Position numbers and translations under genes: made by a program. This document shows positions 12,212 through 23,830 of a stretch of DNA of 64,000 nt, piece by piece (position 1 is the first letter of the stretch; each line of letters starts with the position of its first letter). The notes beneath the pieces were generated by a model. That model was not told the origin of the DNA and did not search any database. It saw only the letters and a list, made by a program, of their open reading frames with translations. The DNA comes from Hygrocybe punicea (lineage: Eukaryota; Basidiomycota; Agaricomycetes; Agaricales; Hygrophoraceae). Where the stretch lies: NCBI GenBank assembly GCA_963556145.1, contig OY744470.1, positions 3,348,001-3,412,000 on the forward strand, given 5' to 3'.

Positions 12212-12365
12212 TTTTGTGTGGTGCTGTGATGCAGCGATGCTACAGTGAGTCTATACCGACTCGGAAGAGACCAGCCAGGGAAGCTTGTTGGACCACCGGC
12301 CCTAAACAAACTTTATTAAAAAATGCCTCAGCAAGGTATTTGTTATTCTTTCCTACTAGTCCAAG

Positions 12366-12425
12366 TCGCTGGCATGATATCCGCTACAGTCGAACCCATA
12401 CCCTCAGTCACAGCTCTAAGCTATG
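12366..12425 (-). repeat. Possible tRNA-derived SINE-like fragment
   Basis: On the minus strand an A-box-like TAGCTTAGAGCTG is followed about 30 bp on by a B-box-like GGTTCGACTG, both preceded or joined by GGGTATGGG. The same arrangement occurs inverted at 13050. It does not fold as a complete tRNA, so a tRNA-derived repeat is the better guess. Confidence 0.3.
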
Positions 12426-13049
12426 AGTTGGGAGTGGGATTCAAGGAAAATAGGACCTGAAAATAAATAAATCAGAAAAAAAGTACTCTGCACATTTTCG
12501 GTGACAATATCAATGATTAAAGTAGTCAGTAGCAGTCATAGAATGGACTCCTCTGCGCACTTGACCTCTGAAAGAGGCTCCTGAGGATTGCCTCCAGCTT
12601 GCGTGCAAGGGGATCATTCACACTATCGATATACATACTGTTGATGACTATGGGATGTGCACATTTTTCCTTGTTTGACGAGGAGCTCGGGTTCTTGGGT
12701 TTGTATTCAGAGCCTTCAGATTGGTTCGTTACTGTGATGTATGACATGAAATTGTATTTTTACACATAGGTTTCCGCATGTTCCCTGTCACTTTGCTTAA
12801 GTCGCCTATAACCTCCCATAGATTCTTGACAATGTCCTTTCCATCATCCAGTCTCCCCAACCCCCCTCATAGTCTGAAGCTGAGTCTCGAGAGCCCCCAC
12901 AACTTGCTCCTCATCCACCAAATTGGCCTTCTGATCCCACCATTCTTCGTCTTGTGGAGAAATTTTCTTATTCTCAGCAAGTAGAGTCTTTCTTGGCTTT
13001 AATTTGATTCTGCAGGATTTTGAACTCTTTTTTTCAGGTCTTCGACAGG

Positions 13050-13116
13050 CTGTAGTGTCGTGGCTTAGAGAATATGAGTTACCAGGGGTATGGGTTAAGA
13101 GGGGTTCGACTATACC
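13050..13116 (+). repeat. Second tRNA-like repeat copy
   Basis: Shares GGCTTAGAG, GGGTATGGGTT and the B-box-like GGTTCGACTATA with the inverted copy at 12366-12425. An insertion separates the boxes here. Weak evidence. Confidence 0.3.
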
Positions 13117-14810
13117 TTGTTCTTCACTGCTAGTTCAACCATGAGTCGCCATTCTCCACTTCCCTAAATAAATGCCCCCACTACTCCACAGTCTTGTACT
13201 TATATATCTTTTCTTTGTATCTGTCTCTGATAACTTCTTTCCACTCCCCCCTTTTCGTGCACCTATCTATATTCTATTTATTTTCGCCCCCATTTTTTCG
13301 GCCCTCCTCTCCCCTTTGTTCTCCTCGCCTCACAATGGGTCCTCTTCCTTCGTTTCAGCGCTTGTGCGTATTGGTTAGTGTAACAATACTTCCTGACCCT
13401 CGCCATCCATCCTCACCTGCTTTCCCAAGAGAATCAGGCTGCATTCCGGCACCATCGTCAACTTATGTGTGCTGGTTAATCGATGGCGAACACTTCACAC
13501 TCCCGTTTGTATAGCAAGTTCCGTTTCACTCTTTCACTGCAAACATTTTCCATTGCTTCTTGTTTTGTGACAGCCGCCTCTCACAATGTCGTTTCCAACG
13601 AAGCGAGCAATGCCTTTTTACTCTGTCGTTGTGTATTAGAAAATGTGTGGAATGGGACTGAGGCAAGTATCTCCTTCAGTATCAGCTTGCCGCAAATCGT
13701 TGAAGCTTACGACTTAAAAATCCTTGCCATTATTATTCACCCCATCACCCCATCACCCTTGCCGGCCAACATTGAATGCCTCCGTCACTATCCAGACGCT
13801 CCAATCCCCCCGATATACGATCTTACCCCATCATAGTGCATGCCCCACATCGAACGACTCCTCAGTCACTATCCAGGTGCTCCAACGCCCTCGATATCCG
13901 ATTACAAAGATTCATACCCCATTTCAATGTGATGTGCACATGCCACCATTGCTTTCATCATTTACTCCTCCCACTATATGAAACTGCCATCATAGATGGC
14001 CGTTAACTCGTGCTGAACTTTTTCACAAGAACTACCTTGACCGTGACTGCAGCTGAATCGCAGGGCTACAGTAATTCTTGAATCTGAATGGCTCCCTAGG
14101 AGGAAAAGGATGGAGAAGATATAGAGGCGAGGAGAAGGAGAAGGGAGGTTGGGGTTATAGCGAGTTGGAACAGGTATGAATTCGAGCTTAAAAGGTTTGA
14201 TCAATGTTTCAGCTGACAATGATGATCAGTGCTCCCCCCTGTTACATGTTGACAATTTTCTCGCATGGCTTAATCTGCAGGGGAACCGTGTGCTTGCCCT
14301 GGAAAACACGTTGACACCGCCTATTTCACCCGGGATCAGAAAACAAATCACAGTTAGCTCGATGATCCTTCCAGTCGGTGGTTCTTTGCAGAACTAGCGT
14401 GGCCAGTTTTCAGTGATTGGATGTAAATGCAAAGCTGCTAGATGTACGTTTGAGTGCCTGGACTACTACTGTATTTGGGCATGACATATTGAGAGCACGT
14501 TACAACTGATGAGCTGTGATGTCTTAGAATGATACACTGCAGACTGAATAAAGGTATTTCATATAGCAACAAGATTCGCCATGCATGTGGTTTAGATATG
14601 TAGGCCTTTATATACGATGTTCGTAGTACGTTCAAGTTTATCATTCGCGACCTCGGAGGAAGGATTTGTTATGCGTCTCTGAATCAAATGAGGGAAAGGG
14701 CCGTATACAGCTGGCTGTGGGCGAAGACGGGGTTTGGATGCAAGCTACTATACAAGGAGAAGGTTAGAGCCCAACCTCCCCCACCTCCACTCTGCCCCTC
14801 ACCACTCATC

Positions 14811-17022
14811 TTAGTCCCCGCCTCTCTTTTTTTTGTTCCAGATTTTCCCGAGAATGGATAACCAATCTTTATCACTTTTCCAGAAGTCCCTGGTTGAAAT
14901 ATGCGAATAAATTTTTTTCCTGATATCAGAGCCGGGTGTGTATGAAGACACCGAAATTGGGTGGGTATTTGCAGAGTCAGTGTGTTTTCGTGATTTCGGT
15001 GCATCTGAGTTAAGAAGCTGAAGCTGAAAAATCATGTTTTTCAGCTGTTGTTTGAAGTGAGTGTTTATTTCCTCGAAAGTCAACTCCTCTAAAATTTTGG
15101 GCCCAGGGAGGGTGCATCCGAAAGTTGCCTGGTGGGATCCCTGGACATGGAGCTGGAGCTGGAACCAAATTGCAATCAATCGCAAAAGGAGCGTACAAAC
15201 GGGACAGCATCGTTTAGATACGCCAATTATGTTGACGACATCCTAATTTGAACTGGTAAGACACTCGTATCGCTAAAATTTGAAATAAGTTACCTTAAGT
15301 AAACCCTTATCACCAAGGTGTAGCAATATCAAGCATGCCAAGATTGCTTCGCAGTGAAGCATCCCCGTGAAAAACATTTCTTCTGGCAGGAAACACGATA
15401 AAGTGGCTATGGCTTTGCCCGCAAGGTCCTCGTCTTCAATTCTTGTCTCCTCAGGGTGTTCGCCGTGTCTGATCTCCTCTTCTTCATCCATTATTTCTTT
15501 GACGACTTCTTTCCAGGGGCATAGTTCTTTACCCTCATGCTGCATCACAACTACATCAATAGAAAGGCGTCCGCCGAAGAGATGGTAACCAGAGATAACT
15601 CGGTTTGCAGCCTCGAACTGTATGACTTGCAATCGAAGCCAGCCTATGACAGCATTGGTTACAGAAAGACATGCTCCACTGGAAACAATGGTATGGGGCT
15701 GGGTTCCAACGAGGTTGATATTGAGCTCCTCCTGCTCCTCCCCCACTTTTCCCTTTCCTTTCCCACTCACATCCACTTCAGGTAGGGTTCCAATAGGCTT
15801 TGGGTCTGCTTTTCCTTTTTTCTTCTTTTCTTTCAGTGTAAGAGGGTCAATTCCATCTCTTTTTTTCTCCTTTTTCTCCTTTTTCTCCTTTTCTTTTTTC
15901 TCTTTTTTCTCCTTTGCTTTTTCCTCCTTAGATTTCAGTATAAGAGGGTCTGGAGGATTGATTCAGGCAATGTGTTCCTCAAGGAACGAGCTGTAAACTA
16001 TGGGCCGAAGAGTGAGTCCACATACAGTGAGGTAATAGATGGCATATTCAAACTCATCCGTATCACGATCCAGCGTCAGCTTATCATGATTCCTGAACCC
16101 TTCAAGTGAACGAAGAGCAGTCTTGTATTGACTCAGGAGATGTTGCAGCAGTAGGTGGACTTCTTTGCAGGTGTCCTGGGTGTAAATGATGGGAAGGTCT
16201 GAGCCGCTCTTGTAATCCTCCGCCAACTTCCTCAAGTTAGGAATTTTAAGTTCGGACAAGCCAAGAAACCTATTGTTGATGGGCTCCAAAAGTGATTCGA
16301 GGAAGTCGGCATCTCACTCACAGGATGAGGTAGAAATGGGTGGCTGATCAGGAAAAGGGTGTTTATCGACTATGGCGTGGGATGGTGGAATGGCCATGAG
16401 GCAATCGTAGAATGGTTTGGCATAAATCCTATGCAACAACCTCCTTTTCATCTTCGGATAGGAAACTGCAGAGGTATATGGGAAGATGCCAAGTGTTCCA
16501 CCTGACTTCTCGTTGGCTGCATTGATAAGGCTACACACAGTACCAACGTGCGATTGATAGGGTTGGTGAGTCCTAATGCAAAGCATGAGGGGAGTGAGGG
16601 ATTGAATAGCTACTGAACTCCTACCATGTCTCTTTCAGATATGGAATTGGATTATTTGGATCAACATTGCTTTCAGGTGAGGGAATTATGGCAGGATCTT
16701 TACATTCGTCTTTGAATGTCATCACATCTTTATCATCGGTATCTGGCAATGGCTCCCGGGGGTTTATTGTTGTGAAAAGCTTTGCGAATCCCGTATCCTT
16801 ATTCGGATCATCCATCACTGTAGCCCCCACTTCGTGGTCTCTAACCAATAGTGTGCTCACGCAGCCTAATACTTGCAACAATGGCCGGATTTCACGGGGC
16901 GGAACCATATCCGTCAGTTGCAGGATGGTTTCACTTTCCGTTTTAGACTCGATAGCTTCCCGTAGTAGTTGAATAGTGGTCATAATTGTGCGGAAGGTTA
17001 AACGCTTTTTGGCTGCAGTCAT
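14811..17022 (-). pseudogene. OTT_1508-like deaminase paralogue P2 (two TGA stops)
   Basis: Best preserved copy of the deaminase-like gene. Three exons can be set: 17022-16625, 16572-15294 and 15242-14811, joined by 52- and 51-bp GT-AG introns. The total is 2109 nt, an exact multiple of three. The N-terminal half is helical with no known domain. A Lys/Glu-rich run lies at about 15930-15800. The deaminase-like domain has WLRLQVIQFEAANRV, then GMLHCEAILA (HxE; proton-shuttle Glu), and after the second intron NIIGVSKRCCPVC, the CxxC half of the zinc site, then FGCTLP near the C-terminus. Two in-frame TGA codons interrupt it: 16314-16316 and 15963-15965 (P1 has Arg at the second site). All catalytic residues remain, so the loss looks recent. 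Substrate unknown. Fungal genes of this type are multicopy and mostly uncharacterised. Confidence 0.75.
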
Positions 17023-17192
17023 GATGGTAGGATGGCTGAAGTGTTTTGCAGTGTGGGTTACTGGCTAATTGTTAATTTGAACCAGGGCGACCCAGGTGCT
17101 TTGTAGTCGCTGAGAATTTACTAAGATTATAGAGAGGAGATAAAGTTTTCATGCGTGTGAATAGCCCACTGGCATCACTATCCCCATAAAGA

Positions 17193-17540
17193 ATGGTAAG
17201 TTGTTCCTCGGTGAGCCATCATGATAATTATGATGGCGATGAGCCTACACATCAACAACCCATACATGAAGAGTGCTGGCAGCAGCCTGAGAACACACAC
17301 TGGCATGATCTGACCATCCGACTCTCCAAATTGCTCACTACTAATACTAGTACTAAATCACGCCTGGGCGATCACCATGATTGCGGCACATCGGGCCGGC
17401 GCAAGCACTTCAGCTTGTTGAATGATTTATCCAGAAAATTCACCGAATTTTCACACACTGTCTTGATCACCATAGTCCCATCCGAGGGACCTAGAACCTC
17501 CGAATCGTCACAGCATACACAGGAGACGCTACTGATGTAG
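17193..17540 (+). other. 115-codon ORF, unrecognised
   Basis: Polar, His/Ser/Thr-rich reading frame without recognisable domain. It lies between the P2 start and the glycyl-tRNA synthetase relic. Possibly chance; reported only so that the interval is not blank. Confidence 0.15.
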
Positions 17541-17829
17541 ATTACTCATAGTAGAAACTAGCCCGGTGTAGATACTGTAATACCATGGCATAGTTATGTG
17601 TCATTTTTTAACCTGCCAAGGTGGGCCGCAGAGGCCCTGGGCCCGCACTGCCAGTGGCAGGTGACTAGTCTCGTGCCTTACTATAATGGTAGTTCCCAAT
17701 TAGGGCTTGCCAAAAGATCACTGGTCTACCAGGTGACACACGTTCAAGCTGAGCCTTATTGAACTATGTACTAGGTCCGTCGCATGAGACAACTGCCTTT
17801 CTGTGGAAAGCATGACAAATAATGATGTG

Positions 17830-18390
17830 GCTACATTTTGTCTTATATGGCCAAAATCGAGCACTATGTTGACAAGTGTCATGACCAGTTCCACGAAGGG
17901 CCCGACGTCAAGATCATCCTACTTGATCAGGATATCCAATCGTCTGGCAGCATGGAAGCCGAGAAAATTACCATCTGTGATGCAGTCGCAGCCGGCATAA
18001 TCGCAAACGAGACTCTCAGGCTACTTCATCGCCTGTATCCACCAATTCCTTATCAAGATCGGCATCAATCCTGAGCACCTTTGGTTCCAACAGCATATGG
18101 CAAATGAAATGGCCCACTATGCGACTGACTGTTGGTCTGCCGAGATCCACAATTTGTCCCACACAGGGATGGCTGTGTGGACAGGGCTGCTTATAATTTG
18201 ACCATGCATTCGCAAAAGACTGGCCATCCATTGGCTGTTCTGGAGGCATTGAAGGAGCCAACTGTCACAGAAAAGGTAGTGGCTGAGTTTAACACAAATG
18301 TCTTGAACCAAACGTACGGAAAAGACTCGAGCATTGGGGAAGTGAATGAGGCTCAACTCCTTGAACTCAAGCGAAATATCTCACAAGTGT
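17830..18390 (+). pseudogene. GRS1: Glycyl-tRNA synthetase pseudogene fragment
   Basis: A piece of the class II glycyl-tRNA synthetase, the enzyme that charges tRNA-Gly. Recognisable stretches are MAKIEHYVDKC (17842), [17 protein letters not shown] (about 17965), [20 protein letters not shown] (about 18056), [26 protein letters not shown] (about 18175) and LKEPTVTEKVVAEFN (about 18250). The frame shifts by one near 18046 and again near 18150, and both ends of the protein are missing. No intron was needed within about 550 bp, so a reverse-transcribed copy is possible but not shown, since no poly(A) tail is visible. The tail runs into the 80-bp repeat at 18415. Confidence 0.85.
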
Positions 18391-18414
18391 CTGTGCACTT
18401 ATCTCTTCTGTGGT

Positions 18415-18615
18415 CAAGGTTCTATAAGACTTATGCTTATCATAGTGGCCTGTCCACCATATAGGCCAAGGTTCTACAAGGTTGTAAAAAAAAAGGCATT
18501 TCAAAGGAATAATTAAATATTTATCAGAATGGCTGATATATTGTATGGCCAAGCTTCTATAAGACAGTGAAAAAAGGGTATTTCACAGGAATAATTAGAT
18601 GTTTATCATCCTACT
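18415..18615 (+). repeat. ~80-bp tandem repeat, locus 1
   Basis: About two and a half imperfect units of the repeat described at 21530, marked by TTTCACAGGAATAATTA, TTTATCA and ATATTGTATGGCCAAG. Unit spacing is 82 bp (18501 to 18583). Confidence 0.8.
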
Positions 18616-19300
18616 CTACCTGGGCTGCCTCTCAACTAAGTAGACAAACTGGGCAAGGGTCTCCAGGTGCATCTCCATCCCCTCCCACTCGTCATTTGCT
18701 GACCAAGGCCTGCGTACACCCAGCTTCCCATTTCCACCTGGCGCACAGCCGGTGCCATGTCCATTGACTGGCGTAGGATGTTGTCAGGTCGAAGAGTGGT
18801 TGGTGGGGTGGGTGGCGTTTGCCCAGGGCATAACCCGTACCTGCAACTTTGGGTGCGGGTGGAGGGTGTCTGTACTAACAATACATTATTCTTATGATGC
18901 GCAACTGACAGTCCACCATGTATTCAAGTTGATTTAAAAGCAACCTTTTCAAACAAACCTTTGTACGCAGGCGTACAGGTATATATTTCAACCAAGTCAA
19001 CACTGACCACACTTGACCCTCAACTGTCACATTCCACTGCTCACTCACCACCAACACCTTCCCTTGCTCGGTCTTTATAACTATGAATTCGTTACCATCG
19101 CTTTGGTGCCGACGACTCCTGTCGCCAAGCTTTGACGCAGTAGGACCATTACGCACGGTCCTCTCGCGATATTCGGCTGAGATAGAAGCCGCTAAAGTAA
19201 AAAAGCTTTGCTACATGTAAGCGATCATTTCCTGAATTAATCCATGGACTCACAGCAGTTTTCAGGGAGGGATATCATCGAGGCCACCAACGCCACACGA
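18616..19300. other. No supported gene left of hAT element
   Basis: Contains a 93-codon minus-strand ORF (19156-18875) of unknown type. The flank 19250-19308, interrupted by the hAT element, resumes at 20351. Confidence 0.4.
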
Positions 19301-19308
19301 TCCGTGGC

Positions 19309-20350
19309 TAGTGTTTCAAGGTCCAGTCCATAGGACCGGAAAAAAACCGGGACCCAACCAGACTGAACCGAAAAAGACTGGACCACCGGTTGCAGTTGCA
19401 CCCAATTTGGGAGGTTGCCGGTTGCGGTTGCCCAATTTGGCTGATGCTTATGCAACCAAGTTGCAACCGGCCACAACCGGTCACAACTGGACAACACCCA
19501 CAACAGCAGCACCAACACCGAGAAGCAAGAAGGCGAACATAACGAGCAAGCAGGGGCAGCAGGGATGGGTGCGTCCCTCCCCGCTGCGAAAGTATGTTTT
19601 TTATTTTTATGTTTTATTTATCATCAACACGACCAATTTGAACCCGCCAACCCACCCACCTGCCACGACAGCTGCAAAACGACCGCGATGGCCACAAGGA
19701 AGCAAGAAAAGGCAGTGGGGGGTGGTGTGCCCACCCCTGCTGCAGAAAAGGTATGTTTTTTCGTTTTTCATTTATTTTTCTATGCTAATTCCTGACCAAC
19801 ATGACGACCCACCAATGCGCCTGTCACCAACTGCCCACGCATCCGACGCGACCACCACTGCCACCATCAACGGGACCGCCAATGCTGCCATCAATGGAGC
19901 CGCAATGCCCCCACCAATACGCCAACACCCCCACCACTGGGGGCCGTCAACGCAACGGGTTCACCAATGCCGGCATCAACGGGGCTGCAACACCCACACC
20001 TCAGTCCACCTCGCATACACACGGCGACGTGTCAATTGACGCGTGTCCGGTTTTGCGAGGTTGAAGAGTGTGTGTGGGTGTGCAGAGAGACTCACCAATG
20101 GCCCAATGTGCCCACAAAACCATTAGTTATTAATTATTAAGAAAGGTTTAACTATTTAGACAGTCAAGTGTGATTTTCCCCGGTTGGAACCGGTTAAGAC
20201 CGGTTGGGTCCACCCAAAATCAAAAAATGAACCGGTCCTCATAGGTCCGGTTCAGGTTTTTGACAAATTGTGTGATGAGTTAACCGGTCCGGTTCCGGTT
20301 AATGTCCAAAAATGGCAAAAAACCAGACTGGACCGGACCTTAAAACACTA
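19309..20350. mobile_element. Non-autonomous hAT element, 1042 bp
   Basis: Terminal inverted repeats TAGTGTTTCAAGGTCCAGTCC (left; first 20 bases are the repeat) and, reversed from the right, TAGTGTTTTAAGGTCCGGTC. The flanks are TCCGTGGC (19301-19308) and TCCATGGC (20351-20358), an 8-bp target duplication with one change, as expected for hAT. Subterminal zones are packed with AACCGGTT/GGTCCGGTT motifs in both orientations, possible transposase-binding sites. The interior has no transposase. It contains twice the phrase (T)CCC..CCGCTGC/CCTGCTGC followed by a splice-donor-like AAAGGTATGTTTTTT. A related interior occurs in the element at 46817. Confidence 0.88.
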
Positions 20351-20358
20351 TCCATGGC

Positions 20359-21529
20359 TACTCGTTCGGGGACTGGATGAGTTTGATGGTCCATTTAGCG
20401 GACAACGAGGGTTCTGGTACCCCAGCAGATCATGATGAAGTATACATATATCAGGCGAGACATGTACGCAAGTGGAGGCGGTCAAAAAATCCTGGCCTAT
20501 GACACCAATTCCGGGAGGAATGTTTTGAGAAGGTCAGTCTCTCATGTTTCAATTATCATTATGCTAAACTTTGTTGTAGGTCAACTGCTAAATTTTTTTC
20601 TTTACTGGCATTCATGTACACCGTAGATATTCCAGAACTCAAGCACTGGACGCGATAACGAATGGAAATTGATATTGCCGCTTGTATCTATCACACAATT
20701 CCCCCCTGTTGCTGACAGGTTGCTTAGGGACCTAGCACTTTCCTACTGCTCACAGGATGCTGCAGCCTCAGGAGCGACCACACTCACGACTTCCAGCAAG
20801 AATAATGACTTATTGCTTCAAAGGTATGTTTCGGTCCTTGCATGACCTGAGCTAAATATGGCTTCCAGAGTAGATAAAATCACTGGGTCTCCATTCAAGA
20901 CCAGTCCATAATGGCGCAAAGCGCTCGCATCTCATTTATTTACGAGATTTTATCAGTGCATGTTATGGCACATTTAGCAGCGTATGCGGCTAGGTTTCCA
21001 TCCTGCACGGAGCGCTCTTCGTCCCACGCGAGCTGGTGATGGCCTCAATGACACAGACGAATGTATGTCCAGCGACGGTGGTGGCCTGATAATGGAAGTG
21101 ACAGTGACAATGACAATATTGAGCATTGACAGCCGATGGTAGGGATGACAGGGACCACGAGCGGCAAGGACTATGGCAGCAGCATTCTTGCCCAGCATTG
21201 AGGAATGGTATATTCAAGGCGTGCAGTACATAGTTTTGTTAGAAGCCACAACAAAATTACTATAACTCTAGATGTATCCACAGTGATGGAACCAGCCAGC
21301 AGCATCTTCTGCCATCACTGAGAACGCAGCTTAATGAAAATAAATGAAAACATTGGTATCATCGCTACCACGTGCAATTCCTGCTTTCAGTAGACATTTT
21401 GGCTATCCAAAAGTAGGAATTCTACGTGGCAAATACTTCCCGCAGTGTATTCTGCAGTGCCTTAATAACATTGTCAAATGGAGTCAACCTCACTTGCACT
21501 GGCAGACCCCCCCAGAGGCACTGCAGAAC
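20359..21529. other. No supported gene
   Basis: Short ORFs only. 20440-20830 (plus) reads as several open pieces separated by intron-like gaps, but I recognise no family. Confidence 0.4.
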
Positions 21530-21740
21530 AAGACTTTGAAAATTTGGTATTTCACAGGAATAATTACATGTTTATTATCATGGCCTATATTGTATGGCCA
21601 AGGCTCCACAAGACTTTGATATTTTGATATTTCACAGGAATAATTACATGTTTATCATAATGGCCTATATTGTATGGCCCAGGCTCCACAAGACTTTGAA
21701 AATTGGGTATGTTGCAGGAATAATTAGGAGTATATGGTAA
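21530..21740 (+). repeat. ~80-bp tandem repeat, locus 2
   Basis: Three units at 80-bp spacing (CACAGGAATAATTA at about 21552, 21632 and 21712 in variant form). The consensus includes TTTCACAGGAATAATTACAT, TTTATCATAATGGCCTATA, TTGTATGGCCAAGGCTCCAC and AAGACTTTG. GGCC...GGCC gives a short hairpin. It is the same repeat as at 18415-18615, so this is a dispersed satellite-like family. Confidence 0.85.
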
Positions 21741-22049
21741 CCCCTTATATACAGCAATCAATTTTAAGCCAATATGAATGCAAATGATCAACTATCACAA
21801 TAATTATATTGTGCTTGAATGCATTTATTTGGCCAGATAAGACATTGCAAATGGCTGCAAGTCTGCTTATCAATTATCAACTCCGCCTGGATATACCGGC
21901 GCCTCCCCGATTTCCCGATGTGCATGCAATGCCAAACATGTGTTGTTGACAGGTCATCTGACCTGGCCAGTTCCTTCATAGGCTAGGGCATCGACCCTGA
22001 CATCCAACATTTTCCCTTCCCCTCATTTTTACTCTCAGACACCCACCAC

Positions 22050-22492
22050 AAAGATTCTACTCCATCTACCATGTCTTGCCCGTCATCAAAACCTCAACTC
22101 CCGCTGTCAATCCCGTGGCTTTCAAATACTGGCCTGATGCGCCGCCCAAAAAGCTGCAGGAGCTACATCGCATTTTCCAAATCCAGTACATGGTCCCGCA
22201 CAAGATTCCAGCACCCAACAAGGAATCCGGCACCATTCCCGTCTTCTCTCATAATCTCTATGTACTGAAGACCCACCCTCATGATGCCACCGCCCGAGGC
22301 GACTTATGGCGCGAAATGCCCGAACGATACGAGGAACTGCTGCATCAATTGATTTACCAGATGGACTTGTACATCTACGCGACAGCAGCAGTGGCATACA
22401 ACAAAGCACCCCACTACTTGCCGGACTACGTCAAAAATGATAAGGAAGGAACCGATACACTGCGTGACTACCTCAAATATACGGTGGAGTAG
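22050..22492 (+). CDS. Hypothetical protein fragment
   Basis: Open frame of about 138 codons with protein-like composition (KYWPDAPPKKLQELHRIFQI, ARGDLWREMPERYEELLHQL, ending LRDYLKYTVE). A possible acceptor, CTCTCAG, lies just upstream at about 22040, so this may be an internal or last exon. The stop codon (TAG) falls 6 bp inside the MITE at 22485, so the original C-terminus was probably cut off by that insertion. Family not recognised. Confidence 0.4.
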
Positions 22493-22643
22493 TGGGACCT
22501 GCCAGTCACGTGACCAGGCTCCCACGGTTGACCTAGTTAGTAGCCTTCCCGATGTAGTAGTCAGTCCATCATCCTTCCTATCCAGTCGACCTTTCCCTCG
22601 AGTCCTGCGTGAGCCCCCGGAGTGGTACCTCGGTACCACTCCA
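22485..22643 (+). mobile_element. 159-bp MITE, copy 1
   Basis: Starts TGGAGTAGTGGGACCTG and ends GGTACCTCGGTACCACTCCA. It differs from the copy at 24310 at two positions. Flanks ACGG/ACGT could be a decayed 4-bp duplication. It contains CAGTCACGTGACC. Confidence 0.9.
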
Positions 22644-22649
22644 ACGTGG

Positions 22650-23830
22650 TGATGAGAGTGTTCTTCGACTCCATGCCTCTCTCTTTTTTCTCTCGGGTTC
22701 CCACTCCTTACGACTTTCTCGCGAGACGACCTTTTTTCGGCCTCACCACCCACTGCTGCGCAACCGCGCATTTTCTCTTCACTCACGGCCGTACAACACT
22801 CAAACTACCCCCCGGTGCACATGTTCAACCCAATAGGGCCCCGCGTCGCCCCCCGTTGACCCAAAAAACACGCCCGCGACCCTTCTCAGCACCCAAGCGG
22901 CAGGCCACGTCACTTTTTTCGACCCCCCGAATTTCCACTTTCTTTAGACCCAGCCATGTCCAGACAACCCCCCGCAACTTCGTTCAACGTTCCGGAGCCC
23001 CGCGTTCCCCATCAGGATCCCACGTAGCCCGCTACTGCGAGTTTAGGACAACCCAATGAAAATCGCAGCGCCGCCGCACGGACCCCGTTTCTCGTCACCC
23101 CCACCCCTACACGGACCCATTCGACTCCCCGCACACTCGTCCCACCGGCCAGGACCCCCCGTTCCCCTCCATTGTGCCAAACGAACCCCCACCGTCGTTT
23201 TCGGACACCCGAGCCACGCGCCACGTCACCATCGCGCAGCCCCGTTCTGCCAGCACAACTGGCCCCAGACCAGCTCACCAATCTCGCGGCCCACCCCCCA
23301 GAGCACCCTGCATCTCGCTAACGCCCCGAACGAGCCCCCACTGCCGTTTTTGGTCACACCACGGATCCGTCGCGCCCCCCCGTTCTTTCATGTACCCCAG
23401 CCTCACATGGACCCATTCGACCTCCCGTGCCCTCGTTCCACCGGCCAGGACCCCCCGTCCCCCTCCATTGCGCCAAACGAGCCCCCGCCGTCGTTTCCAG
23501 ACACCTGGGCCAGGCGCCATGTCACCATCGCGCGGCCCCGTTCCGCCAACATACACAGCCCCAGACCGACTCACGAAGCTCGCGGCACACCCGCTCACCA
23601 TCCCGGAGCACCCCACCTCACTCCAATACCGCGAATGGACCGTTCCCGCCGTTCCCAGACCCCCACCGCGTCCCGCCACGTCACCACCCCGGCCAGTTCC
23701 TAACACCATACCTGGCCCCACGAACCCTCGTTCAGCTCCCTGCGGCATCGTTCTCGACCTGGACGAGCCACCCCGATCTCTTCGCGTGATACCCCAACCC
23801 CCTTCGCGTCGGGATACTATGCCTTGTTAA
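22650..23830 (+). repeat. GC-rich proline-coding region with ~296-bp duplication
   Basis: A sharp rise in GC. Two tandem copies of about 296 bp (GGCCAGGACCCCCCGT at 23147 and 23443; shared CATTGYGCCAAACGA and CACCATCGCGC) lie within 23100-23690. Long proline/arginine-rich ORFs open in several plus frames (for example 23174-23830), which is expected from the base composition. I see no gag or reverse-transcriptase motif. It may be a degraded retroelement leader or a low-complexity gene; function unknown. Confidence 0.5.

Larger units (their letters stand above)
12212..14810. other. No supported gene between the deaminase paralogues
   Basis: Contains only short ORFs without known domains, two tRNA-like repeat copies (listed separately) and an imperfect ~70-bp direct repeat at about 13770-13920 (CACTATCCAG...GCTCCAA). 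It is pyrimidine-rich on the plus strand at 12780-13420. Confidence 0.5.
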
